From Pseudomonadota bacterium (lineage in GTDB: Bacteria; Myxococcota_A; Polyangia; Polyangiales; JAFGIB01): a stretch of DNA of 43,051 nt. The stretch covers positions 1-43,051 of the forward strand of contig JADGRE010000022.1 of the NCBI GenBank assembly GCA_017881185.1. Reading direction: 5' to 3'. Below the pieces are notes generated by a model, which was given only the letters and a program-made list of their open reading frames with translations, searched no databases and was not told where the DNA came from. The translations under genes were made by a program, and so were the position numbers. Shown in pieces: positions 18,956 to 26,729 of the stretch (position 1 is the first letter of the stretch; every line of letters begins with the position of its first letter).

Positions 18956-21037
18956 ATGCCGCGCGGCTCGTCTTGGTCTGCCATGCTGCTGCGTTGGCTG
19001 TCTGCGGTCGCGCTAGCGTCGTGTGCAGCGTGCGGTGACCGGTCCGCGGCGGTTGCGGCCCGCGCGCATCCCGCGCTGGCCACGGCAGCGCCTGCCAGCA
19101 CACCCGCCGCGCCCGTCACGGCTGTCACTCCCAGAGCCAAAGGTCGCCTCGTGATGCTCGGCTTCGACGGCGTCGATCCCCGCTGGCTCACGCAATGGGT
19201 CCACGCCGGCAAGCTGCCAACCCTACAGAAGCTGATGGAAGCCGATTCGGGCAAGGGCTACCGGCTGCTCGGCTCCACCAATCCGCCGCAATCGCCCGTG
19301 GCGTGGACCTCGTTCGCCACCGGCACCGCGCCCGGCGACCACGGTATCTTCGACTTCATCGCGCGCGGCAGCAACCCCGCGCCATCGGGCGGCCCGATCC
19401 AGCTCAGAGTCGCCACCACGTCCTTCGAAGTGCAGCCCTCGGGCGCAGCTGTCGCGCGCAACCTGCGCAGCGGTGTGCCGTTCTGGCAGACCCTCGGCAA
19501 CGCCGGCGTGCGCGTGGTTGCGCTCAACGTGCCGTATTCGTTCCCGCCCGATCCCATGCGCGATGGCCGCATGCTGAGCGGCCTTGGCGTGCCCGACCTG
19601 CGCGAGACCAACAGCACCTTCACCTACGTCGGCACCGACGTCACCGACGAACAGCAACAACATCCGCCCGGCGGCGGCGCCATGACGAAGCTCGTGATCA
19701 AAGCCGGAGTAGGGCACTTCGAGCTCGAAGGCCCGAGCGTCCCAGGCAGCGCCGATCGCATGAAGCTACCCGCCACGGTGAAGCTCGGCACGCCCGCAGG
19801 CGGCGTGACGGTGACCCTCGCCGGCACCACGCTCGCGCTCCTGCCGCAGCAGTGGAGCGACTTCGTCGAGGTGGAGCTCGTCCACGAAAGCACACGCGTG
19901 AAGGGCATCTTGAAGGTGCTCGTGCTGGAGCTGGGCAAGCAGACTCGCCTGTTCATCACGCCGATCGGCTTTCACCCGCGCGACCCGTACGCGCCGTTTT
20001 CGTATCCGCGCGCGTTCTCCGCGCAGCTCGCCGATGAGCTCGGCCACTTCTACAAGACCGTGGGCTGGGATCACGACACCAGTGCGCTCAACGCCGAGCT
20101 CATCGACGAGGCGACGTTTCTCGCTGATATGGATGCAGTCGAAAAAGATCGCCGGCAGATGCTGCTGACGCGCCTGGCCAAGCCCGATTGGGACTTGCTG
20201 ATCTGGGTCTCCACCGCGACCGATCGCGTCGCTCACATGTTCTACCGCCTGATGGACAAGCAACATCCTCGCTACGACGCCGCGCTCGCCAAGAAGTACG
20301 GCGATGCCGTGCTGCACGAGTACCAGCGCATGGATGCGACCGTGGCACAGGTGCTGACCAAGCTCGGCGCAGAGGACACGCTACTCATCCTCTCCGACCA
20401 CGGTTTCCACAACTATCGGCGCGGCCTGCACGTGAATCAGTGGCTCATGCAGCACGGTCTGCTCGCTCTGCAGGCCGGCGCGCGCAGCTCGAGCCGCGAG
20501 CTCCTGGTCGACGTCGACTGGACCAAGACCAAGGCCTACGCAGTTGGAACCGGGCAGATCTACCTGAACCTCGCGGGACGCGAACGCGATGGCATCGTGT
20601 CGCGCGCCGATGCCCCTCGGCTTCTGCAGCAGATCCACGACGGACTGCTCGCGCTGCGCGACACTGAGCGCGCCGCTGCCCAGGTCGTGCGTCAGGTCTA
20701 CTCGGGGGCACAGATCTTCACGGGCATGCGCGCCGCGGACGCCCCCGATCTCCAGCTCGCCTTTGCGGAAAACTATCGCACCAGCTGGCAGACCATCCTC
20801 GGCGGCATTCCTGGAGCACTGTTCGCCGACAACGACAAGAAGTGGAGCGGCGATCACGCCGCGAGCGACGTGAGCGAAACCTCTGGCATCTTGTTGTCGA
20901 ACCGACCGATCATGCGGCAGGCGCCCAGCATCGTGGACTTGGCGCCCACAGCCCACGTGTACTTCGGTCAATCTGTACCCACGCACTATGCGGGCAAGTC
21001 TTTGTTCTCCGCCCCGCTCGCCGCACCGACACCATGA
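18956..21037 (+). CDS. Lipoprotein of the alkaline phosphatase / type I phosphodiesterase superfamily
   Basis: A 693-residue predicted lipoprotein with lipobox L-A-S-C (Cys23). The catalytic fold begins at about residue 65 with VMLGFDGVDPRWL (metal-binding Asp) and PPQSPVAWTSFATG, where Thr or Ser is the nucleophile. Further metal ligands are probably in STATDRVAHMFYRLMD and LSDHGFHNYRRG. These are signatures of type I phosphodiesterase/nucleotide pyrophosphatase proteins, which hydrolyse phosphodiesters or release phosphate. The middle (residues about 245-330) is a beta-rich insert. Substrate cannot be inferred. Start is ATG 18956 (ATG 18983 also possible). The stop overlaps the next gene's start as ATGA, indicating translational coupling. 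Confidence 0.88.
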   Translation: MPRGSSWSAMLLRWLSAVALASCAACGDRSAAVAARAHPALATAAPASTPAAPVTAVTPRAKGRLVMLGFDGVDPRWLTQWVHAGKLPTLQKLMEADSGKGYRLLGSTNPPQSPVAWTSFATGTAPGDHGIFDFIARGSNPAPSGGPIQLRVATTSFEVQPSGAAVARNLRSGVPFWQTLGNAGVRVVALNVPYSFPPDPMRDGRMLSGLGVPDLRETNSTFTYVGTDVTDEQQQHPPGGGAMTKLVIKAGVGHFELEGPSVPGSADRMKLPATVKLGTPAGGVTVTLAGTTLALLPQQWSDFVEVELVHESTRVKGILKVLVLELGKQTRLFITPIGFHPRDPYAPFSYPRAFSAQLADELGHFYKTVGWDHDTSALNAELIDEATFLADMDAVEKDRRQMLLTRLAKPDWDLLIWVSTATDRVAHMFYRLMDKQHPRYDAALAKKYGDAVLHEYQRMDATVAQVLTKLGAEDTLLILSDHGFHNYRRGLHVNQWLMQHGLLALQAGARSSSRELLVDVDWTKTKAYAVGTGQIYLNLAGRERDGIVSRADAPRLLQQIHDGLLALRDTERAAAQVVRQVYSGAQIFTGMRAADAPDLQLAFAENYRTSWQTILGGIPGALFADNDKKWSGDHAASDVSETSGILLSNRPIMRQAPSIVDLAPTAHVYFGQSVPTHYAGKSLFSAPLAAPTP

Positions 21038-21537
21038 AGACCGACCTCAAGAGTTTGCTGCTGCTGGCCGCTGGCACCTCGTTCTTCGTCTACTTGCTAA
21101 CGAAGATGTTCATGCCGCGTTTTGGCGGCGACGAGCGGCTGAAGGCCGCACACGCGCGCCTCGACACCGCCAAGCGCGCGGCGCGCGATCGCACGGCGTC
21201 GCCCGAGGTGCGGGCCGCAGCGCTGCGTGAAGCCGCCGTGGTCGCACTGCACGAGCTACGCCGGCCCGAGCTGGCTGCAAGCTATGCGCTGCGCTCCGAG
21301 CGCTTGCACCCGCCTGACGCCGAGGCCGTGGGTCTGTTGGCCGCAGCGCTGCGCAAGGGCGAGAAGTACCGCGCCCTCGAGCGCATCTTGTGGCGTCACC
21401 TGGCCTCGAACGATGGTTCGGCCCCGGCGTACCAGCGCTCGTTCGACGAGCTGCTCAGCCTCTACGAGGGCCCGCTGGGGCGGCCTGAGGCGGCGAAGGT
21501 GCTGCGCGATCTGCGTGCGGCTGGGAAAGCGTCTTAG
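21034..21537 (+). CDS. Membrane-anchored helical (TPR-like) protein coupled to the phosphodiesterase
   Basis: A 167-residue protein starting at the ATG inside the ATGA that ends the phosphodiesterase gene. Residues about 5-24 (LKSLLLLAAGTSFFVYLLTK) form a single N-terminal anchor. The rest is Ala/Leu/Arg-rich and predicted helical, with repeats such as RAAALREAAVVALHEL, EAVGLLAAALRKGEKYRALERILWRHL and RSFDELLSLYEGPLGRPEAAKVLRDL that resemble degenerate TPR/HEAT helices. I do not recognise a family. Tight coupling with the upstream lipoprotein phosphodiesterase suggests a physical or regulatory partner. The alternative is a general periplasmic scaffold. Confidence 0.75.
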   Translation: MKTDLKSLLLLAAGTSFFVYLLTKMFMPRFGGDERLKAAHARLDTAKRAARDRTASPEVRAAALREAAVVALHELRRPELAASYALRSERLHPPDAEAVGLLAAALRKGEKYRALERILWRHLASNDGSAPAYQRSFDELLSLYEGPLGRPEAAKVLRDLRAAGKAS

Positions 21538-21587
21538 CTGAGCCGGGCACGCGCGGGCGGCTCATCGCGCCGCTGCGGTGACCCCCA

Positions 21588-21626
21588 AGAAAAGCAAAAG
21601 GCGGGAGAGCTTTCGCTCACCCGCCT
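21588..21626 (-). terminator. Rho-independent terminator of the Gly/Asp-rich lipoprotein gene
   Basis: aggcgggagagc (21599-21610) pairs with gctcacccgcct (21615-21626) around a 4-base loop, with one A-A mismatch. Read on the minus strand the stem is followed by ttttgcttttct (plus 21588-21598), a T-rich tail. It lies 22 bp past the stop of the minus-strand gene at 21649. Confidence 0.85.
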
Positions 21627-21648
21627 CTCACCGTGTTGTGACGTCAGC

Positions 21649-21927
21649 TCAGTTGGCGTCGCCGCCGCCGTCGCCCACGTCGACGCCGGTGTCGCTGCCG
21701 CTGTCGACAGGCGTGTTGCCGCCAGCATCCTTGGCTGGGCCGGAGTCAGTGCCGCCGCCGCCGCCGCCGTCCTTGGCCGGACCACTGTCGCCCGACGTCT
21801 GGGCATCGCTGCCGCCGCCGTCGCTCCCCGGGGTTCCGCCCGGCTTCTTGTCGCTCTTGCAGCCCACCGTCGAAGCGGCGATGGCAAGGCAAGCAACCAA
21901 TACGAACTTCATTCCAAGCACCTTCAT
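21649..21927 (-). CDS. Small Gly/Asp/Ser-rich lipoprotein
   Basis: A 92-residue predicted lipoprotein: signal core MKFVLVACLAIAAS and lipobox S-T-V-G-C at about residue 23. The mature part is almost entirely Gly, Asp, Ser, Ala, Pro and Lys, with two copies of DSGPAKD separated by a Gly run. Such DGG/SGG-rich tails follow the lipobox of many myxobacterial surface proteins, usually as a linker before a folded domain; here the gene ends after the linker. The start ATG at 21927 is set by the strong Shine-Dalgarno aggaggaa. Promoter-like elements and a terminator frame it as a single-gene unit. It may be a stand-alone surface lipoprotein, or the remnant of a longer gene. Function is unknown. Confidence 0.8.
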   Translation of the reverse strand: MKVLGMKFVLVACLAIAASTVGCKSDKKPGGTPGSDGGGSDAQTSGDSGPAKDGGGGGGTDSGPAKDAGGNTPVDSGSDTGVDVGDGGGDAN

Positions 21928-21930
21928 CAG

Positions 21931-21938
21931 TTCCTCCT
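21931..21938 (-). promoter_or_regulatory. Strong Shine-Dalgarno of the Gly/Asp-rich lipoprotein gene
   Basis: aggaggaa on the minus strand lies 3 bases before the ATG at 21927 when counted from its 3' end (about 6-7 from the GGAGG core). It decides for this start over the in-frame ATG at 21912. Confidence 0.85.
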
Positions 21939-21983
21939 GTGCGCTCGACCATTTCCCGTCGAGCCTGGTCTATTACGGGTGTG

Positions 21984-22013
21984 ATTTTACGTCCCCGTGT
22001 GATCGTTATCCAA
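21984..22013 (-). promoter_or_regulatory. Candidate sigma-70 promoter of the Gly/Asp-rich lipoprotein gene
   Basis: On the minus strand a -10 of TAAAAT (plus 21984-21989) lies 18 bp from a weak -35 of TTGGAT (plus 22008-22013). Predicted transcription would begin roughly 50 bp before the ATG at 21927. The -10 matches consensus at five of six positions; the -35 only at three. Confidence 0.45.
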
Positions 22014-22182
22014 AAATTCGAGCGGCCTTCATACGGCCATGTGTCCCAGAATCAAGAACATTCGTAGTCAGGGTTCTGCCTGCGTTCTTCGTCTCGACCA
22101 AGCGACCCGCTGCAGGCTTCCCGTCTTCAAGCCGTCGTTGGCGAGCGGACTCTTTGCAAGTCTCGGGCCCACCTGCGGCCGA

Positions 22183-22191
22183 TGTGGATAA
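22183..22191 (-). promoter_or_regulatory. Perfect DnaA-box 9-mer upstream of eno
   Basis: tgtggataa on the plus strand is the exact complement of TTATCCACA, the consensus DnaA box. It is followed by an AT-rich run (22188-22215). An 8/9 match (ttatccaaa) lies at 22006-22014. A 9-mer with six A/T positions is uncommon by chance in DNA this GC-rich. Confidence 0.5.
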
Positions 22192-22422
22192 TATTTCCTA
22201 ACTCAATGTTAAGATTGGAGAACCGTCGGTGACTTGGGGCTGGGACGATACGCGGCCTGCCACGCCGGTGTGACATTCCTGTCACGGGTTTGCCGCGGCA
22301 CACCTGATCCCAGATGCGCTGCCGGCGCGTCGCAGTCTTGGGACGCCACAGCTCGCAGGTTGAGTGCCGACGTTTGCCCCGCCTCGGGCGGAGGTCTTGA
22401 GTTTTCCGGACACGGCCGCTAA

Positions 22423-23784
<1,362 letters not shown>

Positions 23785-23803
23785 GCACGCACGAGCGTGC
23801 GGG

Positions 23804-25207
23804 TCAGGCCGGCGGTGCCGTCGTTTCTTTCGCTGGCTCGGTCCGCTCGGCCAGCAAGCGCTCCGTGAAGCCGGTGTCGTACTGGCCCGCACGGAACGAG
23901 TCGTGCGCCAGCACTTCGCGCAAGAAGGTGATATTGGTCGCGAGCGGCTCGATCTCGGTCTCGGCGAGCACGCGATCCAAGGTGAGCAGCGCCTGGTGGC
24001 GCGTCGCGCCGAAGCTCACCAGCTTCGCCACCAGCGGATCGTAGAACGCTGTGACCTTCGAGCCCGGGCCCACGCCCGACTCCACGCGCAGCGCGCCCGG
24101 AGCCAGTGGCGGCCAGCGCAGCGTCTTCACTTCGCCAGGGCGCGGCAGAAAGCCCTTGTACGGATCCTCGGCATACAGGCGCGCTTCCATCGCGTGGCCA
24201 CGCGGCTCTGCACGCAGCACTTCCTTGGGCAACGGTTCGCCCAGCGCGATGCGCAGCTGCAACTCCACGAGATCGAGGCCGGTGCACATCTCGGTGACGG
24301 CATGCTCCACCTGCAGCCGTGGGTTCCACTCCATGAAATAGAAAGCGCCCTGTGCATCGAGCATGAACTCGGCCGTGCCGGTGCTGAAGTAGTTGGCCTC
24401 GCGGCCGATGCGCAGCGCGGAGTCGAACAACGCCAGGCGCTTGTCGTCGCCGCCCTTGCCGAAGACCAGCGCGGGCGCCGGTGATTCCTCGATGACCTTC
24501 TGATGCCGGCGCTGGATGCTGCACTCGCGTTCGCCCAGCGCCATCTGATTGCCGGCACGGTCCGCGACGATCTGTACCTCGATGTGTCTGGGGCGATCGA
24601 GGTAGCGTTCCAGGTAGATGCGTTCGTCGCCGAACGCCGAGCGCGCGCGATTGCGGCAGGTCTCGATGGCCTTCTCGAGCTGCTCTTCTTCCTCGACGAT
24701 CTGCATGCCGATGCCGCCGCCACCAGCTGCAGCCTTCACCAGCACCGGGTAGCCGATGGTTTGCGCCTGCGCGCGCGCAGCGTCGAGATCGGCGGGTGGT
24801 TCCTCGCTGCCGGGTGTCACGCGCACGCCTGCCTGCACTGCCAGTGCGCGTGCGCGCATCTTGTCGCCGAAGAGCTCGATGGAGTCGGCGCTGGGCCCAA
24901 TGAACACCAGGCCGGCGGTTTCGACGGCGCGTACGAAAGCCGGGTTCTCGCTGAGCAGGCCATAGCCCGGGTGAATGGCTTTGGCGCCGGTTTTCAGTGC
25001 CGCTTCGATGATTGCCGTCTGGTTCAGGTACGAATCCTGGACGCGCGCCGTGCCGACGCACACGACCTCGTCACAGGTCGTCGCGTGCAGGCTGTCTTGC
25101 TCCACGTCGCTGCACACGGCGACCGTCGCGATGCCGAGCCGCTCGCAGGTGCGCGCGACACGGATGGCGATCTCGCCACGATTTGCGATCAGAATTTTCT
25201 CGAACAT
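23804..25207 (-). CDS. accC: Biotin carboxylase subunit of an acyl-CoA carboxylase
   Basis: This ATP-grasp enzyme carboxylates biotin on a carrier protein for transfer to acetyl-, propionyl- or another acyl-CoA. The 467 residues begin FEKILIANRGEIAIRVARTC. Motifs: HPGYGLLSENPAFV, FIGPSADSIELFGDK, VKAAAGGGGIGMQIV (glycine-rich ATP loop, with Ile where Arg or Lys is common), ECSIQRRHQKVIEESPAP, FMEWNPRLQVEHAVTE (Trp where Met or Val is usual) and EARLYAEDP. Length and the absence of a carrier domain show a stand-alone biotin carboxylase. The carrier is not adjacent; the partial biotin/lipoyl carrier at the start of the window is a possible but unproven partner. Start is ATG 25207; it diverges from ybeY. 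Confidence 0.95.
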   Translation of the reverse strand: MFEKILIANRGEIAIRVARTCERLGIATVAVCSDVEQDSLHATTCDEVVCVGTARVQDSYLNQTAIIEAALKTGAKAIHPGYGLLSENPAFVRAVETAGLVFIGPSADSIELFGDKMRARALAVQAGVRVTPGSEEPPADLDAARAQAQTIGYPVLVKAAAGGGGIGMQIVEEEEQLEKAIETCRNRARSAFGDERIYLERYLDRPRHIEVQIVADRAGNQMALGERECSIQRRHQKVIEESPAPALVFGKGGDDKRLALFDSALRIGREANYFSTGTAEFMLDAQGAFYFMEWNPRLQVEHAVTEMCTGLDLVELQLRIALGEPLPKEVLRAEPRGHAMEARLYAEDPYKGFLPRPGEVKTLRWPPLAPGALRVESGVGPGSKVTAFYDPLVAKLVSFGATRHQALLTLDRVLAETEIEPLATNITFLREVLAHDSFRAGQYDTGFTERLLAERTEPAKETTAPPA

Positions 25208-25316
25208 GAAGGTCCTTCGTGGCGTTCGCGGGCAGCGGAGGGTACTGCCGCTGCGCGCCGCTGGGAAGCAGCGCCCAAGCTTGACGCGGCCGAGCAGCGC
25301 TCGCCATGCTGCGCGG

Positions 25317-25835
25317 ATGCCAGTGCTGGTCCGCTACGAAGGTGCGCGCGACAGCGAAGCGCGTGCCCAGTGCGTGCGGGTGGCTCGGCGTGCGCGCTAC
25401 ATGTTGCGCGCGCTCCATCGTGACAACGCCGAGTTGTCGCTGCTCTTGTGCGACGACGCAGTGATGCGACGCCTCAACCGCGAGCACCGCAACCAGGACA
25501 AACCCACGGACGTCTTGTCGTTCGCGCTGCACGAGGGACAAGCCGTGGCCGGCTCCGAGCTTGCGCTGGGCGACGTGGTGATCGCGTTGCCGACCGCGCG
25601 CAGGCAAGCCAAGGCGCACGGCTGGCCAGAGGAGCTGGAGATCTGCCTCTTGCTCGCCCACGGCGTGTTGCACCTCTTGGGCTATGACCACCGCAGCCGG
25701 GCCGAAGAGCGGCGGATGATGGCTCGCGCACATCTGCTGATGGCCGCAGGGCTGGTGGGTCTCTCCGGGGGGTGGACAAGCTCGCTGCCGCCCGCCCACT
25801 CGCGGTCGCCCGCAGGCTCCCGTACGGCCGGTTGA
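25317..25835 (+). CDS. ybeY: rRNA maturation endoribonuclease YbeY
   Basis: YbeY is a zinc-dependent single-strand endoribonuclease needed for 16S rRNA 3' processing and ribosome quality control. The 172-residue product contains RRLNREHRNQDKPTDVLSFAL (the family's N-x-x-x-R-x-x-x-x-P-T-D-V-L-S-F block), LGDVVIALPTARRQA and the metal site HGVLHLLGYDH with His115, His119 and His125. The start is ATG 25317. The final 25 residues (TSSLPPAHSRSPAGSRTAG) are a low-complexity tail beyond the normal end of the fold. The gene is alone, divergent from the biotin carboxylase gene, rather than in the phoH-ybeY arrangement seen in many genomes. Confidence 0.95.
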   Translation: MPVLVRYEGARDSEARAQCVRVARRARYMLRALHRDNAELSLLLCDDAVMRRLNREHRNQDKPTDVLSFALHEGQAVAGSELALGDVVIALPTARRQAKAHGWPEELEICLLLAHGVLHLLGYDHRSRAEERRMMARAHLLMAAGLVGLSGGWTSSLPPAHSRSPAGSRTAG

Positions 25836-25836
25836 G

Positions 25837-25865
25837 CATACGAATAATCCTGTGATATCCGTATG
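25837..25865. promoter_or_regulatory. Inverted repeat, possible operator, upstream of the HU-like gene
   Basis: catacg and cgtatg are exact reverse complements separated by 17 bp of AT-rich sequence that includes gatatc. It starts 2 bp after the ybeY stop. Confidence 0.35.
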
Positions 25866-25929
25866 ATGGGCATTCCTTGCCGGAATTTTGGCTGACCCGC
25901 CGCGAGCGCCGCGCTCGGCTTCCCGGGCC

Positions 25930-25938
25930 TGTGGATAA
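25930..25938 (-). promoter_or_regulatory. Perfect DnaA-box 9-mer upstream of the HU-like gene
   Basis: tgtggataa is the complement of the DnaA-box consensus TTATCCACA. It lies about 240 bp before the ATG of the HU-like gene and is the second perfect match noticed in this window, also intergenic. Confidence 0.5.
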
Positions 25939-26177
25939 ATTGTGCGTCACTGCGGCCGGTCGAGCGCTCTTTGGCCACCTCCGGGCAGCCGTCGGGGCCC
26001 CTGCAACCCCTCCCGGGCTAGCCACGCGCGCCAAGCCAGAAGCTGGATCCTCGCGCAATCTTGCTTGTTTTGGCCACCACGGGCGTGCTTACCTCCCGTC
26101 ACGCGGCCGTACCGCCTTTGCCGCAGAGCAGCACGACGCCCCCCGCAGCACGTACCCCGCCCTCAAGGAGGATCCGC

Positions 26178-26486
26178 ATGGCCACCGACAAGCGCATGAG
26201 CAAGGCGCAGATCATCACGGAGCTCTCAGACAAGACCGGCGTAGCCAAGAAAGACGTGCAGAACCTGCTGACGGAGCTGCTCACGCTCGTGGAACGCGAG
26301 CTCGGCGAAAAAGGCCCCGGCGAGTTCGTGGTGCCGGACCTCGTCAAGCTGAAGGTGAAGCAAGTGCCGGCGCAAGCTGCGCGCAAGGGCATCGACCCCT
26401 TCACCAAGCAAGAGCGCGAGTTCCCGGCGAAGCCGGCGTCACGCAAGGTGAAGGCGAGCGTGCAGAAGCGCCTGCGTAGCCTGTAG
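26178..26486 (+). CDS. HU-family DNA-binding protein
   Basis: A 102-residue basic protein of the HU/IHF superfamily, a nucleoid protein that bends and compacts DNA. The N-terminal dimerisation helices are seen in SKAQIITELSDKTGVAKKDVQNLLTELL. The body GEFVVPDLVKLKVKQVPAQAARKGIDPFTKQEREFPAKPA contains the beta-arm pattern with the intercalating Pro region (G-I-D-P-F-T). The C-terminus is Lys/Arg-rich (SRKVKASVQKRLRSL). It is longer than classic 90-residue HU and has the variant arm seen in the deltaproteobacterial HU-like group. ATG 26178 follows AAGGAGG (26165-26171) by 6 bp, a near-ideal site, so expression is probably high. An upstream DnaA-box match and an inverted repeat may regulate it. 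Confidence 0.9.
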   Translation: MATDKRMSKAQIITELSDKTGVAKKDVQNLLTELLTLVERELGEKGPGEFVVPDLVKLKVKQVPAQAARKGIDPFTKQEREFPAKPASRKVKASVQKRLRSL

Positions 26487-26509
26487 CTGCGCAGTGCGCG
26501 CTTGGCAGT

Positions 26510-26530
26510 GGCCGGACGCTAACGCCGGCC
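26510..26530. terminator. Hairpin at convergent gene ends, possible bidirectional terminator
   Basis: ggccgg (26510-26515) pairs with ccggcc (26525-26530), extended by cg/cg with one bulged A, loop ctaa. It lies between the HU-like stop and includes the stop codon of the minus-strand zinc-ribbon gene. No T-tract follows on either side, so termination is uncertain. Confidence 0.35.
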
Positions 26531-26695
26531 GCCCTTGTACTCCATCATGCCCTTCATCGCGGACGTAGCCGCGTCCGCGATTTCGTCTTGTTCTTGCAGC
26601 TGCCCTACGCAGTCTTCACAGACGCGTTTGCGTTTGCCGTCGGCGTTGATGGTTTGGAGCTCGTCGACTTCTTCGCTGCAGCGCGGGCATTGCAT
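26519..26695 (-). CDS. 58-residue zinc-ribbon protein
   Basis: A short gene that a length cut-off of 60 residues would miss. ATG at 26695 is preceded by GGAGG about 6-7 bp upstream, and TAG is at 26519-26521. The protein starts MQCPRCSEEVDELQTINADG and has two CxxC knuckles, CPRC (residues 3-6) and CEDC (26-29), enough for one zinc ribbon. A charged, probably helical segment (GQLQEQDEIADAATSAMKGMM) and YKGGRR follow. Spacing, ribosome binding site and composition all look genuine. I believe similar small proteins occur in myxobacteria, but cannot check. It lies 34 bp downstream of the TonB-like gene on the same strand, so it may be co-transcribed with it. Role unknown; nucleic-acid binding or partner recruitment are possibilities. 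Confidence 0.8.
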   Translation of the reverse strand: MQCPRCSEEVDELQTINADGKRKRVCEDCVGQLQEQDEIADAATSAMKGMMEYKGGRR

Positions 26696-26729
26696 GGCGT
26701 GCCTCCAGGGGCGATAGGACGCAATCTTA

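Larger units (their letters stand above)
25836..26177. other. 342-bp intergenic region upstream of the HU-like gene
   Basis: No credible gene. The first 60 bp are AT-rich and hold the inverted repeat catacg (25837-25842) / cgtatg (25860-25865). A perfect DnaA-box match lies at 25930-25938. The remainder is GC-rich up to the strong ribosome binding site at 26165-26171. I could not assign a promoter with confidence. Confidence 0.55.

Noticed and set aside
22270..22285. gtgaca-ttcc-tgtcac as a CRP-type site
   Set aside because: The half-site spacing does not fit TGTGA-N6-TCACA. It is kept only as an unassigned inverted repeat.
25866..25879. tgggcattccttgc upstream of the HU-like gene as a sigma-54 promoter
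   Set aside because: The GG and GC elements are one base too close compared with the -24/-12 consensus, so it was not called.
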